Below are positions 57,487 to 64,000 of a stretch of 64,000 nt of DNA, piece by piece. The stretch spans positions 62,001 to 126,000 of the forward strand of contig JADFDQ010000009.1 of assembly GCA_018262705.1 (NCBI GenBank). The letters are read 5' to 3'. This DNA is from Xanthomonas sp. Its GTDB lineage: Bacteria > Pseudomonadota > Gammaproteobacteria > Xanthomonadales > Xanthomonadaceae. How positions within the stretch are numbered: position 1 is the stretch's first letter; each line of letters opens with the position of its first letter. The notes beneath the pieces were generated by a model. It saw only the letters and a list, made by a program, of their open reading frames with translations. It searched no databases and had not been told where the DNA came from. Both the position numbers and the translations under genes were made by a program.

Positions 57487-58065
57487 ATGCGACTGGTTCT
57501 GTTGGGGGCACCGGGCACCGGCAAGGGCACGCAGGCGGCGCGCCTGAAGGAGCATCTGCAGGTGCCGCATATTTCGACCGGCGACCTGCTGCGCGCCGAA
57601 GTGGCGGCGGGCAGTCCGCTCGGGCTGCAGGCCAAGGCAGTGATGGCGCGCGGCGACCTGGTCAGCGATGCGATCCTGCTGGGCATGCTGAAAGACCGTT
57701 TCTCTCGCGACGACACCAGAACCGGTTTCATCCTCGACGGCTACCCGCGCAATTTGGCGCAGGCCGCCGCGCTGGATGCGCTGCTGTCCGAACTTGGCCA
57801 GAAGTTCGATGCCGCCGTGCAGCTGGTGGTCGATAACGAAAAGATCATCGAACGCCTCTCCGGCCGCGCCAAGGCCGAGGGTCGCGCCGACGACACCCCG
57901 GAGGCGGTGCGCCATCGCCTGAATGTCTATGAGGAAAAAACCGCGCCGGTGGTCGATTTCTACCGCCAACAGGGACAACTCGCCGTGGTCGATGGCGAAG
58001 GCACGCTGGATGAAGTGTTCGCACGGATCGTGGAAGCCATTCAGCACGGGCATGAGCTGGGCTGA
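57487..58065 (+). CDS. adk: Adenylate kinase, short form
   Basis: 192 residues, the short form without the extended LID domain of the E. coli enzyme. P-loop LVLLGAPGTGKGTQAA, then ISTGDLLRAEV, FILDGYPRN and RLSGRAKAEGRADDTPEAVRHRL. It converts AMP and ATP to two ADP. Ribosome site GGAG at 57475-57478. A REP hairpin follows the stop. Confidence 0.97.
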   Translation: MRLVLLGAPGTGKGTQAARLKEHLQVPHISTGDLLRAEVAAGSPLGLQAKAVMARGDLVSDAILLGMLKDRFSRDDTRTGFILDGYPRNLAQAAALDALLSELGQKFDAAVQLVVDNEKIIERLSGRAKAEGRADDTPEAVRHRLNVYEEKTAPVVDFYRQQGQLAVVDGEGTLDEVFARIVEAIQHGHELG

Positions 58066-58074
58066 TTATTTTTC

Positions 58075-58141
58075 GTAGGAGCGCACCGCAGGGGCGCGAT
58101 TGCTTTATCAAGGTGTTCGCGCCCCTGCGGTGCGCTCCTAC
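58075..58141. repeat. REP pair as near-perfect hairpin between adk and mpl
   Basis: Forward short copy 58075-58100 and inverse copy 58116-58141, with a 15-base loop. It lies ten bases after the adk stop and 17 before the mpl start, so mpl has only a weak ribosome site (GAG). Confidence 0.9.
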
Positions 58142-58158
58142 AGGTGTGTTTTATTGAG

Positions 58159-59526
58159 ATGAGCAAACTCCACATCCTCGGCATCGTCGGCACCTTCATG
58201 GGCGGTGTGGCCGCGCTGGCGCGCGAACTCGGCCACGCCGTCGAAGGCAGCGATCAGAACATCTATCCGCCGATGTCGACCCAGCTGGAAACGCTGGGTA
58301 TCGCTCTGCGGCAAGGGTATCTGCCGGAGAACATCAGTCCCGACTGCGGCGAGATCATCATCGGCAACGCGCTTTCGCGCGGCAACCCGGCCGTGGAAGC
58401 GGTGCTAGACGCCGGCCGGCGTTACACCTCGGGCGCACAGTGGCTGGCCGAATACGTGCTGCCCGGCCGCGACGTGCTGGCGGTGGCCGGGACCCACGGC
58501 AAAACCACCACAACCACGATTCTGGCATTTCTGCTTGAATCGGCCGGCTGCGATCCGGGCTTTCTGATCGGCGGCGTGCCGGAGGATTTCGGGGTGTCGG
58601 CGCGCAAGGGATCGGGGCGCGAATTCGTGGTCGAAGCCGACGAATACGATACCGCGTTTTTCGACAAACGCAGCAAGTTCGTTCACTACCGGCCACTGGT
58701 CGCCATCCTCAATAATCTCGAATACGACCACGCCGATATTTTCCCCGATGTGGCCGCGATCCAGCGCCAGTTCCACCATCTGGTGCGCACCGTACCCGGA
58801 CGCGGGCGGTTGATCGTCAATGGCCACGATGTGCGGCTGGCCGAGGTGCTGGCGATGGGCTGCTGGACGCCGGTCGAGCGCTTCGGCTTCGATGAACGCT
58901 TCGAATGGAGCGCGCGCAAGTTGCACGATGACGGATCGCGGTTCGCGGTCGTGCACGGGGGCGAGGAACTGGGCACCGTGGAATGGCCGCTGCTGGGCGA
59001 CCACAATGTGCTCAACGGGCTGGCTGCACTTGCGGCCTGCGCGGCGGTCGGCGTGGACGTGAGTGCCGTGATTCCGGCGCTGTCGCGTTTTCATAGCGTC
59101 AAGCGGCGGATGGAAGTGGTCGGTGCGCGCGGTGGCGTCAGCGTGTACGACGATTTCGCCCACCACCCGACCGCCATCCACACCACGCTGGCCGGACTGC
59201 GGGCAAAAGTGGGCAGTGCGCGAATTGTTGTTGCGATGGAGCCGCGCAGCAACTCGATGCGGCTGGGCGCGCACGCCGAGGCGCTGGCACCGTCGCTGGA
59301 CTTCGCCGACGAGGTCGTGTTTCTGGCGCGACCGGAATTGCCATGGGACGCCGGCAAGGTGATCGCCAACGTGCGCGGCGAAGCGATTGCGGTTGCGACG
59401 GTCGATGCGTTGATCGCAGCGCTGCGAGGCAACGTGCGTCCCGGCGACCACGTGGTGTTCATGTCCAACGGCGGCTTCGACGGCGCCCCGCGACGGTTTC
59501 TGGCCGCGCTGGCCGACAGCCCGTAG
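58159..59526 (+). CDS. mpl: UDP-MurNAc:L-Ala-gamma-D-Glu-meso-DAP ligase (murein recycling)
   Basis: 455 residues; rejoins the recovered tripeptide to UDP-MurNAc in peptidoglycan recycling. Mpl features are HILGIVGTFMGGVAALARELGH and the ATP loop [34 protein letters not shown], and DDFAHHPTAIHTTL. Distinct from MurC in the N-terminus and the EADEYDTAFFDK block. The stop codon TAG lies in the first four bases of a REP element. Confidence 0.95.
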   Translation: MSKLHILGIVGTFMGGVAALARELGHAVEGSDQNIYPPMSTQLETLGIALRQGYLPENISPDCGEIIIGNALSRGNPAVEAVLDAGRRYTSGAQWLAEYVLPGRDVLAVAGTHGKTTTTTILAFLLESAGCDPGFLIGGVPEDFGVSARKGSGREFVVEADEYDTAFFDKRSKFVHYRPLVAILNNLEYDHADIFPDVAAIQRQFHHLVRTVPGRGRLIVNGHDVRLAEVLAMGCWTPVERFGFDERFEWSARKLHDDGSRFAVVHGGEELGTVEWPLLGDHNVLNGLAALAACAAVGVDVSAVIPALSRFHSVKRRMEVVGARGGVSVYDDFAHHPTAIHTTLAGLRAKVGSARIVVAMEPRSNSMRLGAHAEALAPSLDFADEVVFLARPELPWDAGKVIANVRGEAIAVATVDALIAALRGNVRPGDHVVFMSNGGFDGAPRRFLAALADSP

Positions 59527-59648
59527 GAGCGCACCGTAGGGGCGCGATCGGTGCCGGCGCTTGTTCCATCGCGCCTCTCGGCCTGCGGCCTCGATGCGCT
59601 CCTACAGGGACGGCAAGCAATCCGTAGGAGCGCACCGCAGGGGCGCGA
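59523..59648. repeat. Three REP elements after mpl
   Basis: Forward short 59523-59548 (with GTAG containing the mpl stop), reverse long 59568-59605, forward short 59623-59648. The first differs from the clean copy by one base (CACCGTAGGGG). Confidence 0.9.
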
Positions 59649-59679
59649 TTCACAATTTCGATTTTCCGTCGATCATCCC

Positions 59680-59716
59680 CCCGGTTCCCGGTTCCCGGTT
59701 CCCGGTTCCCGGTTCA
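59680..59716. repeat. Tandem CCCGGTT array (about five units)
   Basis: Five units of a seven-base repeat ending GGTTCAAC. The TCA in the last unit is the stop codon of the DedA-PAP2-LssY gene on the minus strand. It matches the less regular repeats at ftsZ, secA and mutT. Confidence 0.9.
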
Positions 59717-61642
59717 ACGCGGATGCACGACCGTCTCCAGGCGCCCGTTTGACGCGTCGCTCAGATCCCCCAACTCCGCCGGCAGCGTGTGGGTCGGTGG
59801 CTGCGGCATCCACAACGTCAGCAGCCGCAGCGGGCGCTTGAGTTGCATGATTTCGTAGCGCGCCGCCCACAGCGGTTCGTCGTTCTCCAGCCGCGCCGGC
59901 GCCGGCCACACCCGCAGCACTTCGATGCGATCCGGACTTCCGGCCTGCGCGCGCCGCAGCAACAGGCGCTCGGGCCGCGCTTCCAGTGCCACCGGCAGCA
60001 CCGGGCGCTGCGCCGGCAGCGTGGATTCGTCCAGCAATTCCGGCGCGTCGCTCCAGTCCATCTGCGCCTGCACCTGCCAGCCGTGCGCCGTTAGCAGGCC
60101 TTGCAATATGGCCGGATCGCCGGCGATTTCAAGATCGAACGGACGTCGGCCCTGCTTGATGCCCTGCGCCTTCCAGTCGGCAATGGAAAGCACCGTTGCC
60201 GACGTCGGTGGTTCGAAGGTGGTCAAAATGCCCGGAGCAGTGCGCGGCGCGTACCAGAACGCGGCGAGCAGGAAGCAGCCGTAGAACACCCAGCCCAGCG
60301 GCGGCATCCAGAACGAGCGCTCGCTGTGGCGACGGTAGGCGATGCCAACCACCAGCACCCACATCGCGCCGAGCAGCACGCCACCGATGATGTCGCTGAG
60401 CCAGTGCGCACCGAGATACAACCGCGCGAAGCTGATCAGCGCCGTGGCCACGCCGGTGAGCAGGTAGGGCCAGACCCGCTGTCGTCCCGGCAGTTCGCGC
60501 GCGATCAGCACCGCGAAGAAGCCGAACACGATCGTGGTCATGGTGACCGCGATCGAGGGAAATCCGAAGCCAGCCGTCGCCGTTGGCGGTCGCGGCATGT
60601 GCACCACGGCGGCCAGCGCTTCGGTCAGGCCAAGTCCGACGGCGATGGCCAGCCCCCAGTGCAGCGCGGCCTTCCAGCGCCGTCGCCACAGCAGCCACAG
60701 CATCGCACCGGAGAACGCGCTGGCGAGCACGGGCCCGCTACCGAGCGCAGCCAGCGTGGCCATGGTGCGGTCGGCCAGCGGGTTGCGCAGGGAGAACATG
60801 AAGGCATAGACCTCGTGGTCGATGCGCAGCGGACCGCCGCTGGCCAGCAGCACGCCGCTGAGCCAAGCCCACGCCCAACCGAAGACGAACAGGCAGCCGG
60901 CGAGCAACAGCAAGGACACCGATTCGCGCCGGTTCGGATCGATGACCGAACGCACCACGCGGCCCAGCCGTGGGTGCGTCTGGCTCCAGCGCAGCGCGCG
61001 TACGAGCAAGCCGTCGGCATTCAGCGCGAACCAGCGCCATGTATAGAGGACGATGGCCCAGACCAGCGCGAGGACGGCCAGCAGACCCAGCAGCGCAAGC
61101 GCGAGCTTGTCGGCCACTGCGGCAACCGCTTCGTAGGCCTCGCCCAGCGCCCAACCCGGCAGCAGGAACAGCACCGCCCACATCAGGCTGGCAAAGGCGC
61201 TGGTGCGTGCGTAGCGCGTGATCGGCATGTTCGCCATGCCGGCGATGGCTGGCACGAAGGCGCGCACCGCGCCGACATGACGCGCGATCAGAATGCTCTT
61301 GGTCGCATTGCGGCGGAACAGGTTCTCGCCGCGTTCCAGCAAGCCCGGATAGCGCCGGAACGGCCAGACGTCGCGCAGGCCGTCGCCCCAGCGTCGTCCG
61401 ATCCAGTAGCTCATCCCATCGCCGCAGAACGCCCCCGCCGCAGCGCAGGCGACTGCATACGGACCGGACAGTTCGCCCATGCCGATCAGAACGCCGATGG
61501 CGATCATCAGCGGCAGCGCCGGTACCAGCGCGCCGAGGATGACGATGGCATCGGAGAAAGCGATCAGGAACACCAGCACGCCGGCCGCCACCGGGTGGGC
61601 GCCGATCCAGGCAAGCGTGTTGTCGAACCAGGCACCGTGCAT
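59714..61642 (-). CDS. DedA-PAP2-LssY fusion membrane phosphatase
   Basis: 642 residues. The N-terminal DedA domain (about 1-190) shows GDGMSYWIGRRWGDGLR and FFRR-type FRRNATKSILIARHVGAVRAFVPAIAG (split: GRRWGDG, RHVGAVRAFVPAIAGM). A PAP2 phosphatase domain follows (MPRPPTATAGFGFPSIAVTMT, then SFARLYLGAHWLSDIIGG) and a LssY-type C-terminal domain. It probably removes phosphate from undecaprenyl pyrophosphate or another lipid, with DedA helping carrier flipping. It is divergent from the SDR gene. Confidence 0.87.
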   Translation of the reverse strand: MHGAWFDNTLAWIGAHPVAAGVLVFLIAFSDAIVILGALVPALPLMIAIGVLIGMGELSGPYAVACAAAGAFCGDGMSYWIGRRWGDGLRDVWPFRRYPGLLERGENLFRRNATKSILIARHVGAVRAFVPAIAGMANMPITRYARTSAFASLMWAVLFLLPGWALGEAYEAVAAVADKLALALLGLLAVLALVWAIVLYTWRWFALNADGLLVRALRWSQTHPRLGRVVRSVIDPNRRESVSLLLLAGCLFVFGWAWAWLSGVLLASGGPLRIDHEVYAFMFSLRNPLADRTMATLAALGSGPVLASAFSGAMLWLLWRRRWKAALHWGLAIAVGLGLTEALAAVVHMPRPPTATAGFGFPSIAVTMTTIVFGFFAVLIARELPGRQRVWPYLLTGVATALISFARLYLGAHWLSDIIGGVLLGAMWVLVVGIAYRRHSERSFWMPPLGWVFYGCFLLAAFWYAPRTAPGILTTFEPPTSATVLSIADWKAQGIKQGRRPFDLEIAGDPAILQGLLTAHGWQVQAQMDWSDAPELLDESTLPAQRPVLPVALEARPERLLLRRAQAGSPDRIEVLRVWPAPARLENDEPLWAARYEIMQLKRPLRLLTLWMPQPPTHTLPAELGDLSDASNGRLETVVHPR

Positions 61643-61702
61643 TGGTGCTAAGGATACGGCCTGCGGGGTACACTCTCACTGAACCAATACGGATGCGTAC
61701 GC

Positions 61703-62524
61703 ATGGCAACGCTTGCTGGGAAAACCCTGTTCATCACCGGCGCCTCGCGCGGGATTGGCCTCGCCATTGCGCTGCGCGCCGCCCGCGACGGTGCCAACGT
61801 CGTCATCGCCGCCAAGTCGGATACGCCGAACCCCAAATTGCCGGGGACGATCCACACGGCGGCCCAAGCGGTCGAAGACGCCGGCGGCAAGGCGCTGGCG
61901 ATCAAATGCGACATCCGCGAAGAGGAGCAGGTGCAGGCCGCGGTCGCCGCTACCGTCGAAAAATTCGGCGGTATCGACATCCTGGTCAACAACGCCAGCG
62001 CGATCTGGCTGCGCGGCACCCTCGATACCCCGATGAAGCGCTTCGACCTGATGCAACAAGTCAACAGTCGCGGCAGTTTCCTGTGCGCGCAGGTCTGCCT
62101 GCCGCACCTGCTGAAAGCGTCGAACCCGCACGTCCTCACGCTGTGCCCGCCGCCGTCGCTGGATCCGAAGTGGTGGGGGCCGTTCACCGCCTACACGCTG
62201 GCGAAGATGGGGATGAGCTTCGTCACCCTGGGTCTTGCCGCCGAATTCGGGCCGAAGGGCGTGGCGGTCAACGCGCTGTGGCCGCGTACCCTGATCGCAA
62301 CCGAAGCGCTCAACATGATTCCCGGCGTGGACATGCGCAACGGCCGTCGTCCGGAAATCATGGCCGACGCCGCGCACGCGGTGCTGGTGCGCGAATCCGG
62401 GGGCTTCGCCGGAAACTTCCTGATCGACGACGAAGTGCTGCAGCAGGCCGGCATCACCGACCTGTCCGGCTACGCGGTTGATCCCACCGCGAAACTGCTG
62501 CCGGATCTATACCTCGAACATTGA
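61703..62524 (+). CDS. Short-chain dehydrogenase, HSDL2-like
   Basis: 273 residues. Rossmann loop ITGASRGIGLAIA, NNASAIW, and the active site YTLAKMGMSF (YxxxK). The GTIHTAAQAVEDAGGKALAI pattern and the C-terminal tail resemble hydroxysteroid dehydrogenase-like 2 proteins. The true substrate is unknown. Confidence 0.87.
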   Translation: MATLAGKTLFITGASRGIGLAIALRAARDGANVVIAAKSDTPNPKLPGTIHTAAQAVEDAGGKALAIKCDIREEEQVQAAVAATVEKFGGIDILVNNASAIWLRGTLDTPMKRFDLMQQVNSRGSFLCAQVCLPHLLKASNPHVLTLCPPPSLDPKWWGPFTAYTLAKMGMSFVTLGLAAEFGPKGVAVNALWPRTLIATEALNMIPGVDMRNGRRPEIMADAAHAVLVRESGGFAGNFLIDDEVLQQAGITDLSGYAVDPTAKLLPDLYLEH

Positions 62525-62533
62525 GGTGCCCGG

Positions 62534-62953
62534 ATGAAGTACCTGCACAGCATGGTGCGCGTGCGCGACCTCGCGGCGTCGCTGCGCTTTTATTGCGAAG
62601 GGCTGGGGCTGCGTGAAGTGCGGCGGATGGACAACCCGCAGGGCAAGTTCACGCTGGTGTTCCTGTCGGCAGCGGACAGCCCGGACGCCGAGATCGAGCT
62701 GACCTGGAACTGGGATTCCGGCGAAGACTACGGCAGCGCCCGCAATTTCGGCCATCTGGCCTTTTGCGTCGAGGACATCTACGCCACCTGTGCCCATCTG
62801 CAGGCGATGGGCTACGTCATCCACCGCCCGCCGCGCGACGGCCACATGGCCTTCGTGCGATCGCCCGACCTGATCTCGGTCGAACTGTTGCAGGACGGAC
62901 GGCTGCCACCGCAGGAGCCGTGGGCGTCGATGCCGAATTCGGGAACCTGGTAG
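62534..62953 (+). CDS. gloA: Lactoylglutathione lyase (glyoxalase I), VOC fold
   Basis: 139 residues. Converts the methylglyoxal-glutathione hemithioacetal to lactoylglutathione. The metal ligands are in LHSMVRVRDL (His5), AEIELTWNW (Glu), FGHLAFCVED (His) and ISVELLQDG (Glu), the glyoxalase I pattern, and the N-terminus MKYLHSMVRVRDL is close to E. coli GloA. A GAGG site overlaps the SDR stop, so the two genes are probably co-transcribed. Confidence 0.9.
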   Translation: MKYLHSMVRVRDLAASLRFYCEGLGLREVRRMDNPQGKFTLVFLSAADSPDAEIELTWNWDSGEDYGSARNFGHLAFCVEDIYATCAHLQAMGYVIHRPPRDGHMAFVRSPDLISVELLQDGRLPPQEPWASMPNSGTW

Positions 62954-62971
62954 GGCTTCGGCTTTGCGCAT

Positions 62972-62999
62972 GAAAAACGCCCGCGCAATGCGCGGGCGT
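62972..62999 (-). terminator. Rho-independent terminator of the histidine-rich protein gene
   Basis: Ten-base stem ACGCCCGCGC / GCGCGGGCGT with a three-base loop; on the minus strand a T-run (TTTTTCA) follows it. It may also act for gloA in the plus direction. Confidence 0.8.
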
Positions 63000-63022
63000 C
63001 GTGGGCTGAACACCAGAAAAGC

Positions 63023-63694
63023 TTACTTGACCTTGTTCGGGAACTGCGCCGCGATGCCGCCCGAGAGCGCATCGGCGATCGTGTTCATGTGATCTTGCAT
63101 CGCTTGCCGCGTCTTGGCTTCGGCCTTCATGTCACCGGCCATGATTTCGGTGACTTGCGCCTTGTGGTGCGCGGCGTGCGCCAGCAGCAAGCCATCGACG
63201 GTGTCTTCCGGCCAGTTGTTCGGGTTGGCGCCGTTCAGGAACTTGGCGATTTCGCCCGCGTTCGCGGTCAAATCCTTCATGGCCTTGTCGATGCCGGCCT
63301 GATTACCGGCGTGGGCGGCGTCGGTCAGCGCCTTGACGCCGGCCCAGTGGCCACCGAGCAGCTTCATCATGCCCTTGCCGGCGTCGGCGCCATAGAAGCC
63401 GGCAACGGCGTCGGCAATCTGTTGCGCGTTGGCGACGGTATCGTGCTCCGCTTTGGCCGCGGCCGTCGCGTTACCGGCATTGACCGCGATTGCGTAAGCG
63501 CGTGTGTTGACAAGATGGCCGTGCCAGAGCGCGCGCATGTCGGCGTGCAGCTTCGGCGCTTTTGGAACCGCGGCTGCAGCGGTTTGAGCGGCTGTGTGTG
63601 CGGCGTGCTGTGCGGCCGCAGGCGTTGCGGCAAAAGCGGCCATCGGCATGCCAAGGCCCAGCGCAATGGCGCAGGCTAGCGTGAGAGATTTCAT
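63023..63694 (-). CDS. Histidine-rich alpha-helical periplasmic protein of unknown function
   Basis: 223 residues with the signal peptide MKSLTLACAIALGLGMPMAA ending AFA/A. The mature protein is Ala-rich and helical, with many His (LHADMRALWHGHLVN, HDTVANAQQIADAV, AHAAHHKAQVTEIM). Regular helices with His pairs suggest a metal- or ligand-binding bundle (four-helix), but no family is recognised. It is monocistronic with a good terminator. Confidence 0.7.
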   Translation of the reverse strand: MKSLTLACAIALGLGMPMAAFAATPAAAQHAAHTAAQTAAAAVPKAPKLHADMRALWHGHLVNTRAYAIAVNAGNATAAAKAEHDTVANAQQIADAVAGFYGADAGKGMMKLLGGHWAGVKALTDAAHAGNQAGIDKAMKDLTANAGEIAKFLNGANPNNWPEDTVDGLLLAHAAHHKAQVTEIMAGDMKAEAKTRQAMQDHMNTIADALSGGIAAQFPNKVK

Positions 63695-63811
63695 GGTGTG
63701 TCCTCCAGAAGGGTCGCGGGGCGCCGGATTCGGTGCCTGCCGCGGCTGGAGAACAGGCTAAGAGTGCGCGTGTGAAGAACCCGCATGGTCGATGCGGGAT
63801 TGCAGATTTGA

Positions 63812-64000
63812 TCAGCCCGCGGCAGGGCCGGAGGATGCTTCCTGATCGGGCAACGCCGTGCCGCACTTTCGGCAGAACCAGGCGTCCAGATTGTGTTCGT
63901 TCAAGCTGCAGCCCGGGCAGCGCACCAGCTTGCGTCCCTGCGCGCGCACGGTGCGCATCAGCTCGGCGCTGAAGATGCCGGTGGGAACGACGATGATGCT
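63812..64000 (-). CDS. C-terminal end of a VIC-family ion channel with zinc ribbon (partial)
   Basis: 62 residues to the window edge: SIIVVPTGIFSAELMR is the end of the last pore helix in voltage-gated-type K+ channels (typical is GYxIIAVPTGIVxxEL), followed by a zinc ribbon with CPGC and CRKCG cysteine pairs. The rest lies outside the window. The stop is at 63812-63814. Confidence 0.75.
   Translation of the reverse strand, partial: SIIVVPTGIFSAELMRTVRAQGRKLVRCPGCSLNEHNLDAWFCRKCGTALPDQEASSGPAAG

Overview
The window is a GC-rich gammaproteobacterial chromosome segment. I place it in the Xanthomonadaceae (Lysobacteraceae) because of the gene order (mur/fts cluster, lpxC, dciA, M23 peptidase, secA, mutT, coaE, pilDCB, then pilA, pilRS, sucCD), the presence of both a pyrophosphate-dependent phosphofructokinase and a proton-pumping pyrophosphatase, a short adenylate kinase, and many GTAG-headed REP palindromes of the kind described in Stenotrophomonas/Xanthomonas. 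I cannot name the genus. No rRNA, tRNA, insertion sequence, prophage or CRISPR array was seen.

Region 1 (1-13.5 kb) is the division and cell wall (dcw) cluster: end of ftsI, murE, murF, mraY, ftsW, murG, murC, ddlB, ftsQ, ftsA, ftsZ and lpxC. Almost every junction overlaps by 1 or 4 bases, and the one real gap (murF-mraY) is bridged by a 21-codon ORF. A strong hairpin terminator follows ftsZ. Region 2 (13.6-19.2 kb) holds dciA (minus), a head-to-head M23 peptidase, secA, mutT and coaE.

Region 3 (19.4-48.4 kb) is a type IV pilus locus split by accessory DNA. pilD, pilC and pilB lie at one end; two pilin genes, pilR and pilS lie at the other. Between them are a mazEF-type toxin-antitoxin pair, a DPM1-like glycosyltransferase, a tightly overlapping nine-gene minus-strand glycan operon (three methyltransferases, an acetyltransferase, a flippase-like membrane protein, a two-domain oxidoreductase, an alpha-helical protein of unknown function, an asparagine synthase and a DUF354 protein), and a fused MFS/spermidine-synthase-like protein. 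Each pilin gene is followed by a TMTC-like GT-C glycosyltransferase, so the pair pilin + GT-C occurs twice. Both pilin genes have sigma-54 type -24/-12 promoters, which fits the PilR/PilS pair nearby. An XRE + AbiEii-like nucleotidyltransferase pair sits between pilA and pilR.

Region 4 (48.5-64 kb) is mainly housekeeping: sucC, sucD, hppA, small secreted proteins, a DUF167 protein, a CsgG-like protein, PPi-phosphofructokinase, adk, mpl, a DedA-PAP2-LssY fusion, an SDR, a glyoxalase I, a histidine-rich periplasmic protein, and the end of an ion channel with a zinc ribbon. REP palindromes (a short and a long version with the same ends and loop) are concentrated here and around coaE/pilD, and I saw none in the 23.4-43.9 kb accessory stretch. 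A second repeat type, tandem CCCGGTT, lies beside ftsZ, secA, mutT and the DedA fusion; in mutT it is inside the coding region.

The most interesting candidate for a new system is the pilin/TMTC-like GT-C pairs together with the glycan operon inserted in the pilus locus, a possible pilin or surface glycosylation island. This is inference from context and motifs; no function was demonstrated.
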